Shown here piece after piece: positions 35,273-47,100 of a stretch of 64,000 nucleotides of DNA (position 1 is the first letter of the stretch; every line of letters starts with the position of its first letter). The translations under genes were made by a program, and so were the position numbers. Origin of the DNA: Lenzites betulinus (Eukaryota > Basidiomycota > Agaricomycetes > Polyporales > Polyporaceae); contig JABYQU010000038.1 in the NCBI GenBank assembly GCA_022264855.1, positions 1 to 64,000 of the forward strand, read 5' to 3'. The notes beneath the pieces are model-generated. The model was not told the DNA's origin. It worked only from the letters and a program-made list of their open reading frames with translations, and searched no databases.

Positions 35273-36297
35273 TTAGGCAGAAGTCTCGAGGTAGAGCTTT
35301 CGTAGATCCCGGACGGCTGCATTCCTCCGACAAACTGGGCAGTTTTTCCCAATGATTACGGAGGTGCGGATGCATCTGATATAAATGATCAGTGGCATGA
35401 CACAGAGAAGGAGGTAGACAACGACTTACGAAGAGCAGAAGATGTGCCCGCATATGGTGGCAGTGGGTGTGCGGGTGGGACACAGGCAGATGGGGCAGTC
35501 GACAGAGAGCTTCCCGCCAGAGATAGCCTTGACTGAACCCTTGGGATTCGAAGAGTCCGCATCATCATCGGACGTCTGCAAGATGCGTTAGTCTCATATA
35601 TAATGCGAGTTGAGGATAGAAGAAAACGTACGTCATCTGATTCGTCGTCCGACTGGTTGCCCAATTCCTCGGGGGAAGGGACAGGACCCCAGCCGTTGTA
35701 CGACTGGTCCTCCTCTTCCTCCAATTCTCGGAGCTCGTCGGGGAGCGGCTCGGTGTCCTCCGGCCAGTAATCGTCTTCGGGCGCGATGACCTCGTCGAGA
35801 GAGACAGGAAGGTCTGCCTGGTCATCCTCGTCCGGGAACATCTCCCGACCGACGTCGTCCTCCCACCCGTCGTACGAGCGGGCGGGATCGTCGTCGTCGT
35901 CCGAGTCCGAATCATCGCCACCGTGCACGAGTTCAATGTGCTGCGTATGTGCGTCAGTACGGTCTCCATGTGCACAAGGGTATATAATACATACAGCTCG
36001 AATGCCGGCCGCGGTGTTGAAGTGCCTAAAGCAACCCGAGCAGTAGTTGTGTCTGCGAGAGACGGTATAATGCTGTAAGGACAGACGTCGGTAAGGATCA
36101 TGTTTGGAGTTTGAGAGTGTTGGAAAGGTACGTACCACTCGGAGCGAGTTGCCATTGGCAAAGCGAGTATTGCATGTCTCGCATCTAGGATGGTTGGTCG
36201 AATACTGGATGTGGGCGGTGCGGGATTCCTCGGTGGTGAAGTATTGGTCGCACAGCGAGCAGTAGCAAGAGTCGTTGTCAACGATGTAGTCGGGCAT
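35273..36297 (-). CDS. C2H2 zinc-finger plus C-terminal RING protein, dispersed third copy
   Basis: Five exons (36297-36136, 36072-35995, 35940-35632, 35575-35430, 35375-35273) give 265 residues. Start MPDYIVDNDSCYCSLC. The fingers are CYCSLCDQYF...H, HPRCETCNTRF...H and YCSGCFRHF...H....H. A very acidic linker (runs of Asp and Glu, about 100 residues) follows. The RING is CPICLCPTRTPTATICGHIFC, then CIRTSVIIGKNCPVCRR. Finger spacing, the HPxCxxC junction and intron positions match the tandem pair at 8.3-13.7 kb, so it belongs to the same family though much shorter. Likely a ubiquitin ligase by domain; substrate unknown. Confidence 0.85.
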
Positions 36298-37555
36298 GGT
36301 GTATGGATGAAGTCCAAGTCGCAGACTGGGGCTGAGTGGTTGCAAGTGGTTTGGATGGGAGTGCGTGCGAGTGTGTGTGATGTAGAGGGCAGCTGGTTGA
36401 ATGGCTCGAAGTTAGGAAACTGCGTGTCTCTTATAGGTTTCTGGGAGGGATGTGAGGCCTCAGAGCTCCACCCGGAGTTCTCTTCCATACTCTCGCACCG
36501 AGAATTTGAGCCACAAAGCCCAGAGTTATCCGCACGAAGCACTCCACGAAATACTAGACAGCCGTGTGTGTTTGACAAGAAAGGCAAGAGGCGCGGACGC
36601 GTAAGGAGGCCCGATCGTAACACCTCCTCCAGAAAGTCGGTTGTGGTGATTAAGCCGAGCAGACCCGACATCCGTGATTGGAGCGGTCAGTATTGCGACC
36701 ACGCCCGAGAGCCTGTACGCAGCCTACTTGCGGGCCGCAGGAGTGAGTGGCATATCCGCGAGCTCTAGAACGCCGGGTGAGCACTGAACACAGGTATTCA
36801 GTGGAACCTGCGCCCGTGGCATCCATGGCAGGTCGGACAGTTCCAAGGCACCATGTCGGACACCTTGGACCGAGCCGCTTTATCCTGGTATGGAGCAGGT
36901 CAGTGGGTACAGCCGAGACGAGCGAATATTATGCCGTAGTGCCGCCAAAGCAGATGCGCAGCCAGAGCCCTGCCAGTGAATTTCTGGGAACTTGGAAGTG
37001 CGGCATTCGGGCGCGGCAGACAAGACCATCGTTCCGCGCTCTGAGGAAGTGTCGCAGATGCGTGCGGCTCGGGGATTCGGCGCATCCCACGCCGGTGTAA
37101 GTTTTCTCAGAGCGAGCTTGTAGAGAACAGTCAAGCACGATAAGTCGGACGGAATTTTACAAGGAGGCAGGCACCGGTGGTATCCATGTCGACTCGGATG
37201 GCAGATGCGAGGAGATGCGAGGGCCAGGGAACCCTAACCCTACCCTAGGACGCCCGGGACCAGGCAACAATGCCCCGGGTGTGCCAGCGACGCATTGTTG
37301 TAGCCGCGGGCGACAATGGCGGGGTGTGTGGATGGTGGATGATGATGGATAGGACGATAGAGAAGGCATGGGCCCGTGCGCACCGGGTTGGATGTGGCCA
37401 GGCGTGGCTGTATAGCAGCTGCTTAGTCGCAGCGCTCTCCAAGCGGACTTTGAAGCATCCACCCTTCCTATATAATCCTTCCAACACCTTCCCCCCTCCA
37501 TTTTCTCCCACTTCCCATCCCCCCGACCTGCTGCCCCCCCAGTCCTCGCTGAACA
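36298..37555. other. divergent intergenic region, 1.26 kb
   Basis: Holds promoters for the C2H2-RING gene and the zf-PARP gene. A short telomere-like run (AACCCTAACCCTACCCTA, 37230-37247) lies about 310 bases before the zf-PARP start, and a pyrimidine-rich tract precedes that ATG. No gene recognised. Confidence 0.5.
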
Positions 37556-39373
37556 ATGTCTGATACGGAGGGCACCAAAAAGTCTGGCTACCGCCTCGAA
37601 TACGCCTCCAGCGGGCGCTCCAAGTGCAACGGTGCGTCCCACTCTTCCTGTCGTGTGGCCAATCAGCCTGACTTTCCCCCTCGTCGCGTTTCACGCGTCT
37701 TTTGCGCGTCATAGGCCCCAAACCGTACGTCTCTAGGCCCCAGCAGCACTCGTCGAATTTTGCTCACCCTCGTTTAGATGCAAGGGCACCCCGATTGGCA
37801 AGGGCGAGCTCCGCTTCGGCTCCCTGGTCGACTTCAGAGGAAACACTAACTTGTGCGTTCATATTCTCGTATTGAGCCCTCACTATACATGCAACTATTC
37901 TGCGACGCCGTTTTGATCGCGTCCTCCGCATTAACGACACGCCAGTACGTATATCATATACTGACATGACATATTTAGTTCCTGGCGTCACTGGGGATGC
38001 GTGACCACGAAGATCATCTCCAACATGAAGAACTCCTTCGACGAAGCAGACGAGCTCGACGGTTTCGACGACCTCAACGACGAGGACCAGGACCGTATCA
38101 AGAAGGCGTGGGAGGAGGGCCATGTTGCTGCGGAAGACGTCCCCGAGACCGCGCGCAAGGCTGATGGTGAGGAGGCCGAAGACGATGACGAGGAGAAGCC
38201 CAAGAAGCGGGGCGGCAAGAAGAAGGAAGAGGATGACGGCGGAAAGGGCGTATTCAAGTTCGAGTACGCGTCCTCTGGCAGGTCAAAGTGCAAAGGTGCG
38301 TGCTCACTTATCGCGTCTTCGTGCTTTGTCTCATCATTCGATCCATTGGAAATTAGACTGTGGAGGTTAGTCAATCTCTGCATTCTTCTTCATCTTGAGT
38401 TGATATCTGACTTTACTTGTAGAGAACATCGGAAAGGACTTCTTCCGTTTCGGCCAGGAGGGTGACTTCCGCGGAAATAAGACTGTGTAAGTATGTCGCG
38501 TTTCCACTTGTACCCCATACTAACTCTCGTTGCAGAGCATGGCGGCACTGGGGCTGCTCCGAGACCAAGCTAGTCGAGAAGCTCAAAGCCTCGTACGACG
38601 AACCGTCGCAGGTCCCCGGCTGGGGCGACCTCAAGGAGGGCGAGAAGGAGAAGGTCCAGCGCGCCTGGGATGAGGGCGCTATCCCCGCAGACGACAAGGG
38701 TGCCGGCGAGGCCGTCGACACCGGAAAGAAGAAACCCGTCCCGCGCAAGAAGAAGGAGGAGAACGGGGAGGAGAAGCCCAAGAAGGCGCGCGCGCCCAGG
38801 AAGAAGGTGCGGACGCGCTCCCGCCGCGCTCTCAGTCGTGCGCGTGTGCGTGCGGAAGCGAGGTTTCTGACATGTCGCTGCTTGGGGGTCGTGTTTGCAG
38901 AAGGCCGAGGTTAAGGACGAAGACGACGAGATGGACGACGAGGAAGAGCCGAAGCCGAAGAAGGCGCGCGGCGCTGCGAAGGCTGCCCCGGCCGCCAAGG
39001 CAAAGGCGGCACCAAAGAAGGCGGCGGCGAAGAAAAAGAAGGAAGAGTCCGAGTCCGGGGAGGACTTTGGTGACGAGCTTGCCGCCGTGGATGACGAGGA
39101 GATCGACGAGGACGACGAGGAGCCGGAGGAGAACCCGAAGAAGCGCAAGGTACGTTTGCTGCACCTCGGTTGCTCCATTCGTCGACCCGTGCTAATCAGT
39201 GTATCGACTCGCAGCGTGCGCCGGCTTCCAAGGGCGCGGCGAAGCCTCCTTCCAAGCGGGCAAAGCCTGCATCATCAACCAAGCCGCCGTCCAAAACGAA
39301 GGCGACCTCCTCCCGGGGCAAGAAGAAGGCCGAGGAGCCCATCGAGGAGGCCGACGAGGATGACTACGATTGA
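37556..39373 (+). CDS. protein with two PARP-type zinc fingers and a basic/acidic tail
   Basis: Nine exons (37556-37631, 37715-37724, 37778-37852, 37979-38295, 38357-38365, 38423-38486, 38536-38806, 38901-39149, 39215-39373) give 409 residues. Two near-identical fingers are visible: YRLEYASSGRSKC...WRHWGC and FKFEYASSGRSKC...WRHWGC, each C..C..H..C. The rest is a run of Lys-, Ala-, Asp- and Glu-rich segments (KKRGGKKKEE, PKKARGAAK) ending EEADEDDYD, typical of nuclear proteins. There is no PARP catalytic domain, BRCT or WGR. PARP fingers bind nicked or broken DNA, so a role at DNA damage or chromatin is inferred. Exons of 10 and 9 nt carry part of the zinc loops. Confidence 0.88.
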
Positions 39374-39873
39374 TTGAATGTCTGGTGCCAAAACCCATCT
39401 GCGTGTGCAACACTCCGCCGACCTCTTCGGCTTGTACCAGCTAGCGTCCTCCTGCTTGCCTGCCTGTCCCTGTCGTCTCCGCCTTGTGTTGTCGCCGTTG
39501 TCGCTTTGCTTTCTGCCTGATGCCGCGGACCGTCCTGTTTACTCTAAGTACTACCCAGCACATGTATATTCGACAGGGATGCTGCTATATTATCTCTTGT
39601 TTTCTGTTATTTCTTTCCCCTTTTGTGGTTGTTTGAAGCCAGAGTTGTACCTCACATTCGTATACGTATACAAACAGTCATATCCAGATGTCATCGACCA
39701 GTTCGGAGTTGAGTAGGACAAGATCTCCGCCTCGCAAGCCACTGCACAATATTATCGATGATCAACGCATACCGAATTGCACAGCGCTCGTGAGGAAGCG
39801 CGACCGGTTATCAGGGTACAAGGAAGCATGGATAGCGGCGACGTATGGAATACAAGTATAACAAATAAAACGC
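39374..39873. other. convergent 3' region between zf-PARP gene and RPS26
   Basis: 500 bases of pyrimidine-rich 3' flanks. No gene recognised. Confidence 0.5.
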
Positions 39874-40539
39874 CTATGTTGCCGCAGCCTTGGCCTTGGC
39901 CTCCTCAGCGGCAGCTACCGCTGGGTTGACCTTCTTGCCATCCTTCCACCGAACACGCGGAGGGGGTGCACGGTTGCGACGACCCTCAGTCGAACGGACA
40001 CGGACGACTGCATGTCGCGTAAGAGAGAAGCTAAAGGTCATGGATGGAGGGCACATACCGTGCGAGTGGATAGCGCACGACACGCAGTACGCGATTTTGA
40101 TGTAGAGCTTGGGGATAACGTACTCTGAACAACGGGCATGTCGTATCAGCATCCTGCATTCTGCTGTGTATGGAGGAGCAACGCACCCTGGTACACGCTC
40201 GCCTCGCTGAGATCACGGACGGCAGCCGACTCGACCATGTTACGGACGGTGAAGCGCTTGATGGCCTTGTCCTTGGGCACGCATCGCGAGCAGTTGGAGC
40301 AGCGGACGAAGCAGACGTGGCCGCGGCCCTTCTTGTTGCGGCCGTTATTTCTTCTCTTCTTGGTCTGCACGGTAGGAGGTCAGCTATCGAGTGCTGCAGG
40401 GCTCCTTCCGGCGGGTGTCATCCGAAGTCCCGTCGTGCCATCCATCGCGTCCGTGCATGGATTTCGCCCGTTCGACCGTGATTTTGGCTTCAATGGACTC
40501 CGGAGGGCCGTCTGGATGCGTGGAGGGGATGCTCACCAT
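39874..40539 (-). CDS. RPS26: 40S ribosomal protein S26 (eS26)
   Basis: Four coding exons (40539-40537, 40364-40187, 40124-40059, 40007-39874) give 126 residues. The first coding exon is just the ATG, followed by gtgagc. The body is unmistakable: [57 protein letters not shown] and [18 protein letters not shown]. The cysteine pairs CSNC and YCVSC bind zinc. The tail [13 protein letters not shown] is the usual Ala/Lys end. The protein sits at the mRNA exit channel of the small subunit. Intron 1 is 172 nt, long for this window, as is common in fungal ribosomal protein genes. Confidence 0.95.
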
Positions 40540-41019
40540 GTTGAATCCGTTGTCTTGACGAGAGTGGTGGACGGAGACCGGGCTCTGCTACCTGCAAATG
40601 CTCGGTATGCACAGGCGTCTAACGGGGGAATAGGCGGCCTGCCCTGAATAGCATTCACGTGAGGGATCTCGATGCAACCGGGTAATGCCGACGTAATGAG
40701 TGCGCTTCCCGTTTGGGAAACAATAGCCTTTACGTAGAGCGTTTGCACACGACCACTTTGGAGAACAAGGACAATGGCGACGGTGGGGCTTGTTCTAAAT
40801 TCACATTCCCATTGTACATGGCTACATAAAGACCATCCTCCTTCATGAGCCACTCGTCGTGTTGTGCTTGAGCTCGGTGCCCGCTCCTGAACGTTCTCTG
40901 ACTAGTCGCTGCTTCCACTTCAACTTCAACACTCTTTTCAAGCCCGGTGCTTCCCCAGTGTCCCGACCTCTTCTACAACCACTTTGCGACACATTACTAC
41001 GTGAATAAACGCTAACGAT
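40540..41019. other. divergent region between RPS26 and the CBM19 gene
   Basis: 480 bases that hold both promoters. No site I can name with confidence. Confidence 0.5.
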
Positions 41020-42105
41020 ATGTTTTCCGCTCTCTATGTCCTTCTGGCGGCATCCGCTGTTCTTTGCGCCCCCATGGCTTCGCTCGACGCGAACACCTTC
41101 CTTCAAAACGCCCAGGACGCGCAGGCCCTGAACGCGGAATTTGCAAACCTCACTGTATCTGACGCCTGCACCAGTAAGTCTCTCGAAGTGCTGCTTTGAC
41201 ATCTATCTGACATGGATGTCTCTCTTAGGTGGTGAGATGGCATGCATTGGCTCGTCCGTGGCTCACTGCGTGAACTCCACTTGGAAAGCGAAGGCTTGTA
41301 CCAAGGGCCTATTTTGCTTCGCTCTTCCAAATGTGAGGGAGGAAGGCACTGTGAGTGTTACCACACCAATACCCCAAAGAGTTTAACTCACGGAGATTCT
41401 CAGGTCCTTTCTTGCACAACGAACGCAACCGCTCTCGCGGTCATCAACGCCTCAGGCGCAACCGGCAGCCTCGCTGTTCTCAACGGCACCGACGATTCCA
41501 TCGCATTCCCCACGGACTGCGACGATGACGACGAGCAGACCACCATTTCTGTCAATGCAACGGCTACCCACGCGCACCACTCCGCCTCACAGACCGCATC
41601 CTTCTCGGCCACTGGCACCTTCGTCTCCTCTGTCGCCACGTCTGCAGCAATCACCGACACTCTCGCCCCCCCTGCAGCCACTGGCACCCTCTCTGTCTCT
41701 GCCACCGACGGAGACTCATCCGCCACAGCAGTAACCGTCACCGTGACAGCGACCGTCCTCCCTACCGGCTCCCAAGGCTTCTCCACCGACTTCTCCGAGA
41801 CGACGACGCTCGACGCCTCGCAGGCCGCGAGCTTCCTCTCCAGCATCGCGACCGACACGAACTTCTCCGTCGTCACCACCATCCGTGCGAGCGCCACCGT
41901 CTCGGACGCGGTCCCGACGTTCTCCACGGGGAGCAAGCCGGTCGGGATCGAGTCCGCGCCCGCGTTCACCTCGGACGTCGGCGCGCCCACCACGATCACG
42001 CTCCTCGCGCGCCCCACTGGTACGGGCTTGAGTTCGAGCGCGGTTGCGGTCACGTCGTCCGCTGCTGCTGTTGCTGTCGATGCGGGCGATTCGTACTACC
42101 ACTGA
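41020..42105 (+). CDS. secreted CBM19-type chitin-binding protein with Ser/Thr-rich tail
   Basis: Three exons (41020-41173, 41229-41350, 41404-42105) give 325 residues. A signal peptide (MFSALYVLLAASAVLCAP) is followed by a short helical part, then one CBM19 unit: DACTSGEMACIGSSVAHCV, TWKAKACTKGLFCFALP, EGTVLSCTT, with six spaced cysteines. CBM19 binds chitin. The remaining 200 residues are rich in Ser, Thr, Ala and Val, probably O-glycosylated, without a catalytic domain. The end (DAGDSYYH) lacks a hydrophobic GPI signal. It is probably a cell-wall protein, by inference. Confidence 0.78.
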
Positions 42106-42286
42106 GCGTCCTGTGGGCGTATGACATAGACGTTCGGACTCCACTTTGTCAATGTATCGCTTTAGTCGATGTGTAGCATAGATTACTGTATAGTATGGAC
42201 CTGGACTGTGCCAGTGTAATGTTGCCTGGATGCAATGCATACGATGTTCGTTCTTTCTTCCCTTGGAGCCTTTGCGTGATGAGAGG

Positions 42287-43701
42287 CATCAGGAAAAACC
42301 CCCCGCACTAATTAGGTGTAATTAGTGATAATTCCCCTAATTAGGGGGATTATATGGATAGTTCTAATTCAGAAGGTCCCCATATAATTAGCTGGCTGTA
42401 GGGCGGCATTAGTCCGTGATTAGCACTATTATATGCTATGCTCATCGGTGATACTGCATTTATGGTCTGCCTTTGAATCACACAAGAGAGCTGAAGGACA
42501 CAAAGATATATTCAACAACTACAAATATACATAGTGTACAACACAGCAGTCGGAAAATGGAACCGGGAGCGGGAAAGCTACAGAATGTATGGACATGGTC
42601 ATACCAGGAGGAAGACATAAGCGAAGTCTAACAGACCCAGTGCAGTACATAACAAAGCACACTAGACAGACATAGTCGTCTGATAGAGATCCAGAGTGAC
42701 ACAGTAGGCTAAGACGGAAACCAGCGGTGCAAGAACAAGGCTAGTCAAGGGCACCAGAGACGATACGGTCGCACAAGGTCTAGTTCATGACTCAGTGTCA
42801 CTGCCGAGCTGTGATCGTTCCTCACAAGAGCCATACAGAAGCCAGCACAAGTAGAGCTTACATTGGAGCTGTTTGACTCAAAGGCTAGGTTGCAGGATGT
42901 AGCCCAAGCGAAGACGAAGCAAGAACGTGAGCACGCAGGTACAAGTTATGTTGAAACTTCTAGGCTTTCACAAGGCGTCAAGACTACAGACTAGAACGAG
43001 TGCACACAGTTGAACACAGACGCGAGCGTGCAAGACGGGTGCATAGACGTGGTGGTGGGAGGATGAGGGACGCTCGACGACGCCAGCTCACTCGTATTAC
43101 GACTCGCATGGTGTAAGCGCCCATATTTAGGGCAGGCTGTTCTGAACTTGGCCTTTCGACTCCGAGATGCTTGCACGTTCCTAGTAGTACTATCAGCAAG
43201 ACTTGTCTGTGCGCATTCCCGCTTGATCCATGGGCGTGCCGCTTAGGCGTCGTCGTAGACCTTACATGTACTCGGAGCAACAAGACTGGACATGCTCTGC
43301 CTTACTCTGCCTAGGCCTCCAGTGCTCCGAGTCCAAAAACGGGCCGCGGAGCACATGAAAAGCTGCTTCAATTTGCGGTCCGGGTGGCCTCGCACGCAAG
43401 GTAACATGAGTGTAGAAGCAGGTCGTTCTACCGCTCGGTCCGCCGGCGGATGGATGTGGAGTGAACTAACTTCCCCGCCTGATCAGTGCGGCGGGGATAC
43501 ATTTTTCTGGTAGGAATGCTCAGGTGTAGCACGATAGCACATATAGACACACATCTGTGGTCTTATGAGTGTCGTTCCATGCCGTTTACTTGACCACACA
43601 CGCTGATTATATGGATTATCCCGGTGAGTGTGCCATTACATACGGTTATGTCGAGATATGTCTAATTTATACCTAATTAGCGCGGGGGGATTTTCCTGAT
43701 G
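42287..43701. mobile_element. 1.4 kb non-autonomous element with about 30-bp terminal inverted repeats
   Basis: The left end (42287-42316, starting CATCAGGAAAAACCCCCCG) pairs with the reverse complement of the right end (43672-43701, ending TTTTCCTGATG) at 28 of 30 bases, and similarity goes on a few bases further. Both ends then hold AATTAG-rich sequence, and a GATTATATGGAT motif occurs near each end. The inside is AT-richer than its surroundings and has no transposase frame. A target duplication is not clear, so the superfamily is left open. Confidence 0.65.
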
Positions 43702-44104
43702 GGGTTAATCATCTTGACTCTAGTTGACTCTGGATTGAGTAAGTATCATGGTAGTTTTGATGTCATGTCCACTCGGACGACACAGAAGTGGACTGTAGTT
43801 CCGACGCAGTCGTTTTCATTCTTTCCAAGGCGAGGTTATATCGTACACAACATACGCGTACGGTACGGTAGCATGTAAGAGGACTATCGAGTACTGTCAA
43901 AAAATAGGAGGTAGAAAGTTATAAATCAGGCGAGAAAGAGGGGAAGAAGGAAAAGGGACAAGAAGGAATCAAAACGTGGTATGTACAAGCAGCTGCCTAA
44001 GTTACGGCGCGCAACTCTACAATCCGGCCAGAACGCGCGCGGTCTATTAAAACCATATCGTGCCCCCCACTCGCATCCTACACTCACTAGCACAGCGCAG
44101 ACGT
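43702..44104. other. 3' flank of SREBP gene
   Basis: 400 bases between the inverted-repeat element and the SREBP stop. Nothing recognised. Confidence 0.5.
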
Positions 44105-47100
44105 TCAATCGAACGCCCGGCCGCTCCTCCGATTCGCCTTCTCAAAGTCAACAAGCATATCCACGACCCGATCGCGCGCATCCTCCAGCGCCGCGCCGAG
44201 CTGCACGTCCTCCAACCGTCCCTCCGCTCCGGCATACTCGAACGCAGGCGACCCGAGCGCCGTGCGCAGCGCCATGTGCAGCCGCGCATTGCGACGACTC
44301 GGCGAGGGCGGCGGCGAGAGCACGAACGTCGCCGCCGTGCCCGCGGCCGGGATCGCGCTCGGGAAGATGCGGCGATACACGAGCGTCGCGGTGAGCAGCG
44401 CGCGCAGCTCCGCCTCGTCCGTACTCGCCAGGTCCGCCGCGTCCTCGCAGTCCGCGTGCACCTCCGCGTCGGCGTCCGCGTCGAACACGCTCCGGGCGGG
44501 GGCGAGCGCGTCCTCGGGCGCGTGGAAGCCCGTGTCCCAGATGCGCTCGAGGAGCATCGCGAGCTCGGCGGTGCGCCCGCCGATCGACTTGCCCGCCTCG
44601 ACGGTCTCCTTGCGCTCCTGCTCCTCCTGGTAGTCGCGCTCCGCGTCGTGCTGGAACGGCTGCGCATCGCACTCGTCGTCGGTGTCGCACGGGCTGAGCG
44701 CGTGGCGCGAGGCGTCTTCGGCGCGCACGACGGTGCGCACGAAGAGCGACGCGGCGTGCTTCCGGAGCCGCTCGCGGATGAGGATGGCCGCGAGGATGCC
44801 GAGCGGGGTGCGCTTCTCACACGCGGTGCAGCGGCCCTTGCGCTCGGTGTCGTGCCACGTCCTCCACTTGGCCAGCCAGTCTGCGGCTTCCTCGACCGTC
44901 ATGTTATTCAAGACAATCTTCTCGTGGGCGCGGAGGAACTCCCGCTGGCGGGCACGCTCCCAGAGCTCGGCGGCCTTGGATGCGAAGACAGGGCGGATAA
45001 TAAGGGCAAGCGTGGAGAGATCGGTGATCGTAGCCGCGAAGGGGGAGACATGCCAGAACATGCACCAGAACGTCTGGAGACGGGTGGTGTTGCCGACAGT
45101 GCCTGCAAGACGAAACAATTAATTAGCGGATGTTCGACCAGTACAATAATGAGACTCTCACCATCGAAGGCAATCAGCTCGCCGAGACGAACCCAGGCAC
45201 GCTGCTCGAGCTGGTTGAGCTCGATGCCACGGTCCTTCCGGGTCGCCTTGATCACACTCTGCAAGAGCCCGAGCACCCCGGTCGACACTCCCAACGCCGC
45301 TCGTAGCTGCGCGGGCTCGTCGTGCGAGCCACGCGCGCCGAGTGAGAGCGCCGCAGTGAGTGCCGCGCGGCTCGAAGCCTTGTGCCGGTTGTCCGCCTGG
45401 GAGGGAGGGGCAATGGCTTTCGCCGTGCGAGAGAAGAGCACGGAAAGACGCGTGCTGTTCTGCCGGAGCACACTCGACAGCCACGGAAGGAGCACGTAGA
45501 AGAAGACGAGTGCGGACACGGCCAGGTGAGCAACCTGCACGACCTCGTGCAGGCCGTAATTGGAGGACACCGGGATGGGGACTTGAGTCTCAGTGGGCGT
45601 GTGCGGTGTGAGGACCACACCGTGGTGCGCATGCGAGTGTGATGTGGCGTGCGAGCGGTGCGATGAGGTCAGCGGGGAATTGAATACCGAGAAGAATGCA
45701 AAGACGGCGAGGAGGTACTGCTGCGCTGGCTGTTGACCCGGCGGTGCTGACTGAGGGGCACCCTGCATATACGAATCTTGCATCGGCTGCTCGGCAGAGA
45801 AGACGGAAGACATGCTGGCGGGGTTGGGCGTCACCATGGGTGAGGGGTCCGTGGACGCAATCGGCGTCGGAGGCAGAGGAACCTTGCGCGGTCGGCCACG
45901 CTTCCGCTTTTCGGGGACGGCTCCAGGAACTCCCGGAACGGGCGGCGGCGGCGGAGGCCTGTAGGGCTTTTCCTTCTTCGGAGGCTTAGCAACCTTCGCT
46001 TTCTTGCGAGGGCGACCCTCGTCGTCTTCAGCATCACTGTCGTCGCCGTCGTCATCGTCGCTGGCCCCGGCATCGTCATCTTCAATCTCGTCTTTCTCCT
46101 CGCCACCGAAACGCTCTCGCCATTCGCGGTCCCACTCTTTGAGAAGAGCAGGGCCGCCGACGAGACCGCCGACAAGAGACTTGAGACCGTCTTGCTCACG
46201 CTTAAGACGAGCCTCGCGCTTTTTGAGAACGCTGAAATTTAAATTAGAAGGGGCATAGCGCATGGGAAGCAAAATGCGCCGTACCGAATATATTCGGTAG
46301 CCTTGCCAAGAATGTTGGCTTTGCTCATCTTGCGCGCGACCTTGACACCGTCGACAAAACCTCGTGCATCGACAGCGTCGTTATACGGGCTCAGTTCGCC
46401 GGCCTTCAGCTCCAGAACCCGCAAGGCGGGCACGGACTGCTTCAGGCCAGTGATGCGGGCATTGAGGTTTGTCCGGTACCTCCGCTCGATGGTCGTATGG
46501 CTGGTCTTTGGCCTACCAATGACAGACTGTGTGGGGGCGGTAGGAGAGACCTCGGTAGCTGAGGGAGGGGACTGGGCCTGGTCAGACGACGATGAGGGGG
46601 TGGACGATGCAGAGGCCTCCTGCTCCGGGGGAGGGGAAGGCTTCGGGCTACGCTTCGGTGCAGGGGCAGGCGCCAAGGTCTGCTTCAGGCGCGGGATTGG
46701 AAGCTTGGCCTGGCCACCTGCCGCGGCGAGCTGCTGAACTTGGGCACTGACCGGGACGGCGAGGGTCACACCGGCCATCTGGCGGACGCGCTGGGCAAGC
46801 TCAGACGCCGGGTCGCCTAGATTAACTTCGGAAGGTGGTGAGCTAGACACCGCGGTTGTCGGCTCCATGACCGGAGACAGGGATGCGCCAGAGGAGGAGG
46901 AGGAAGAGGTGACGCTGAGTCTGCGCCCCGTGTGAGGGTCGACATGGGAGGCGTTCCAGGAGGGCTCCTCGCCATTGGGGAAGAGCATCTGGTTGCTATG
47001 GGCCATCTCGTTAGACATGAGGAACGAGCCCTCCGCGGGAGGCATTGCGAAGGCAGAGGGGTCGAAGATGGTGTTGAAGTGCAGCGCGCTGGGGTCGACG

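Noticed and set aside
40365..40536. Possible C/D snoRNA in RPS26 intron 1 (GATGAC and CTGA present)
   Set aside because: The C box is not a full match, and terminal pairing is weak; not enough to call.
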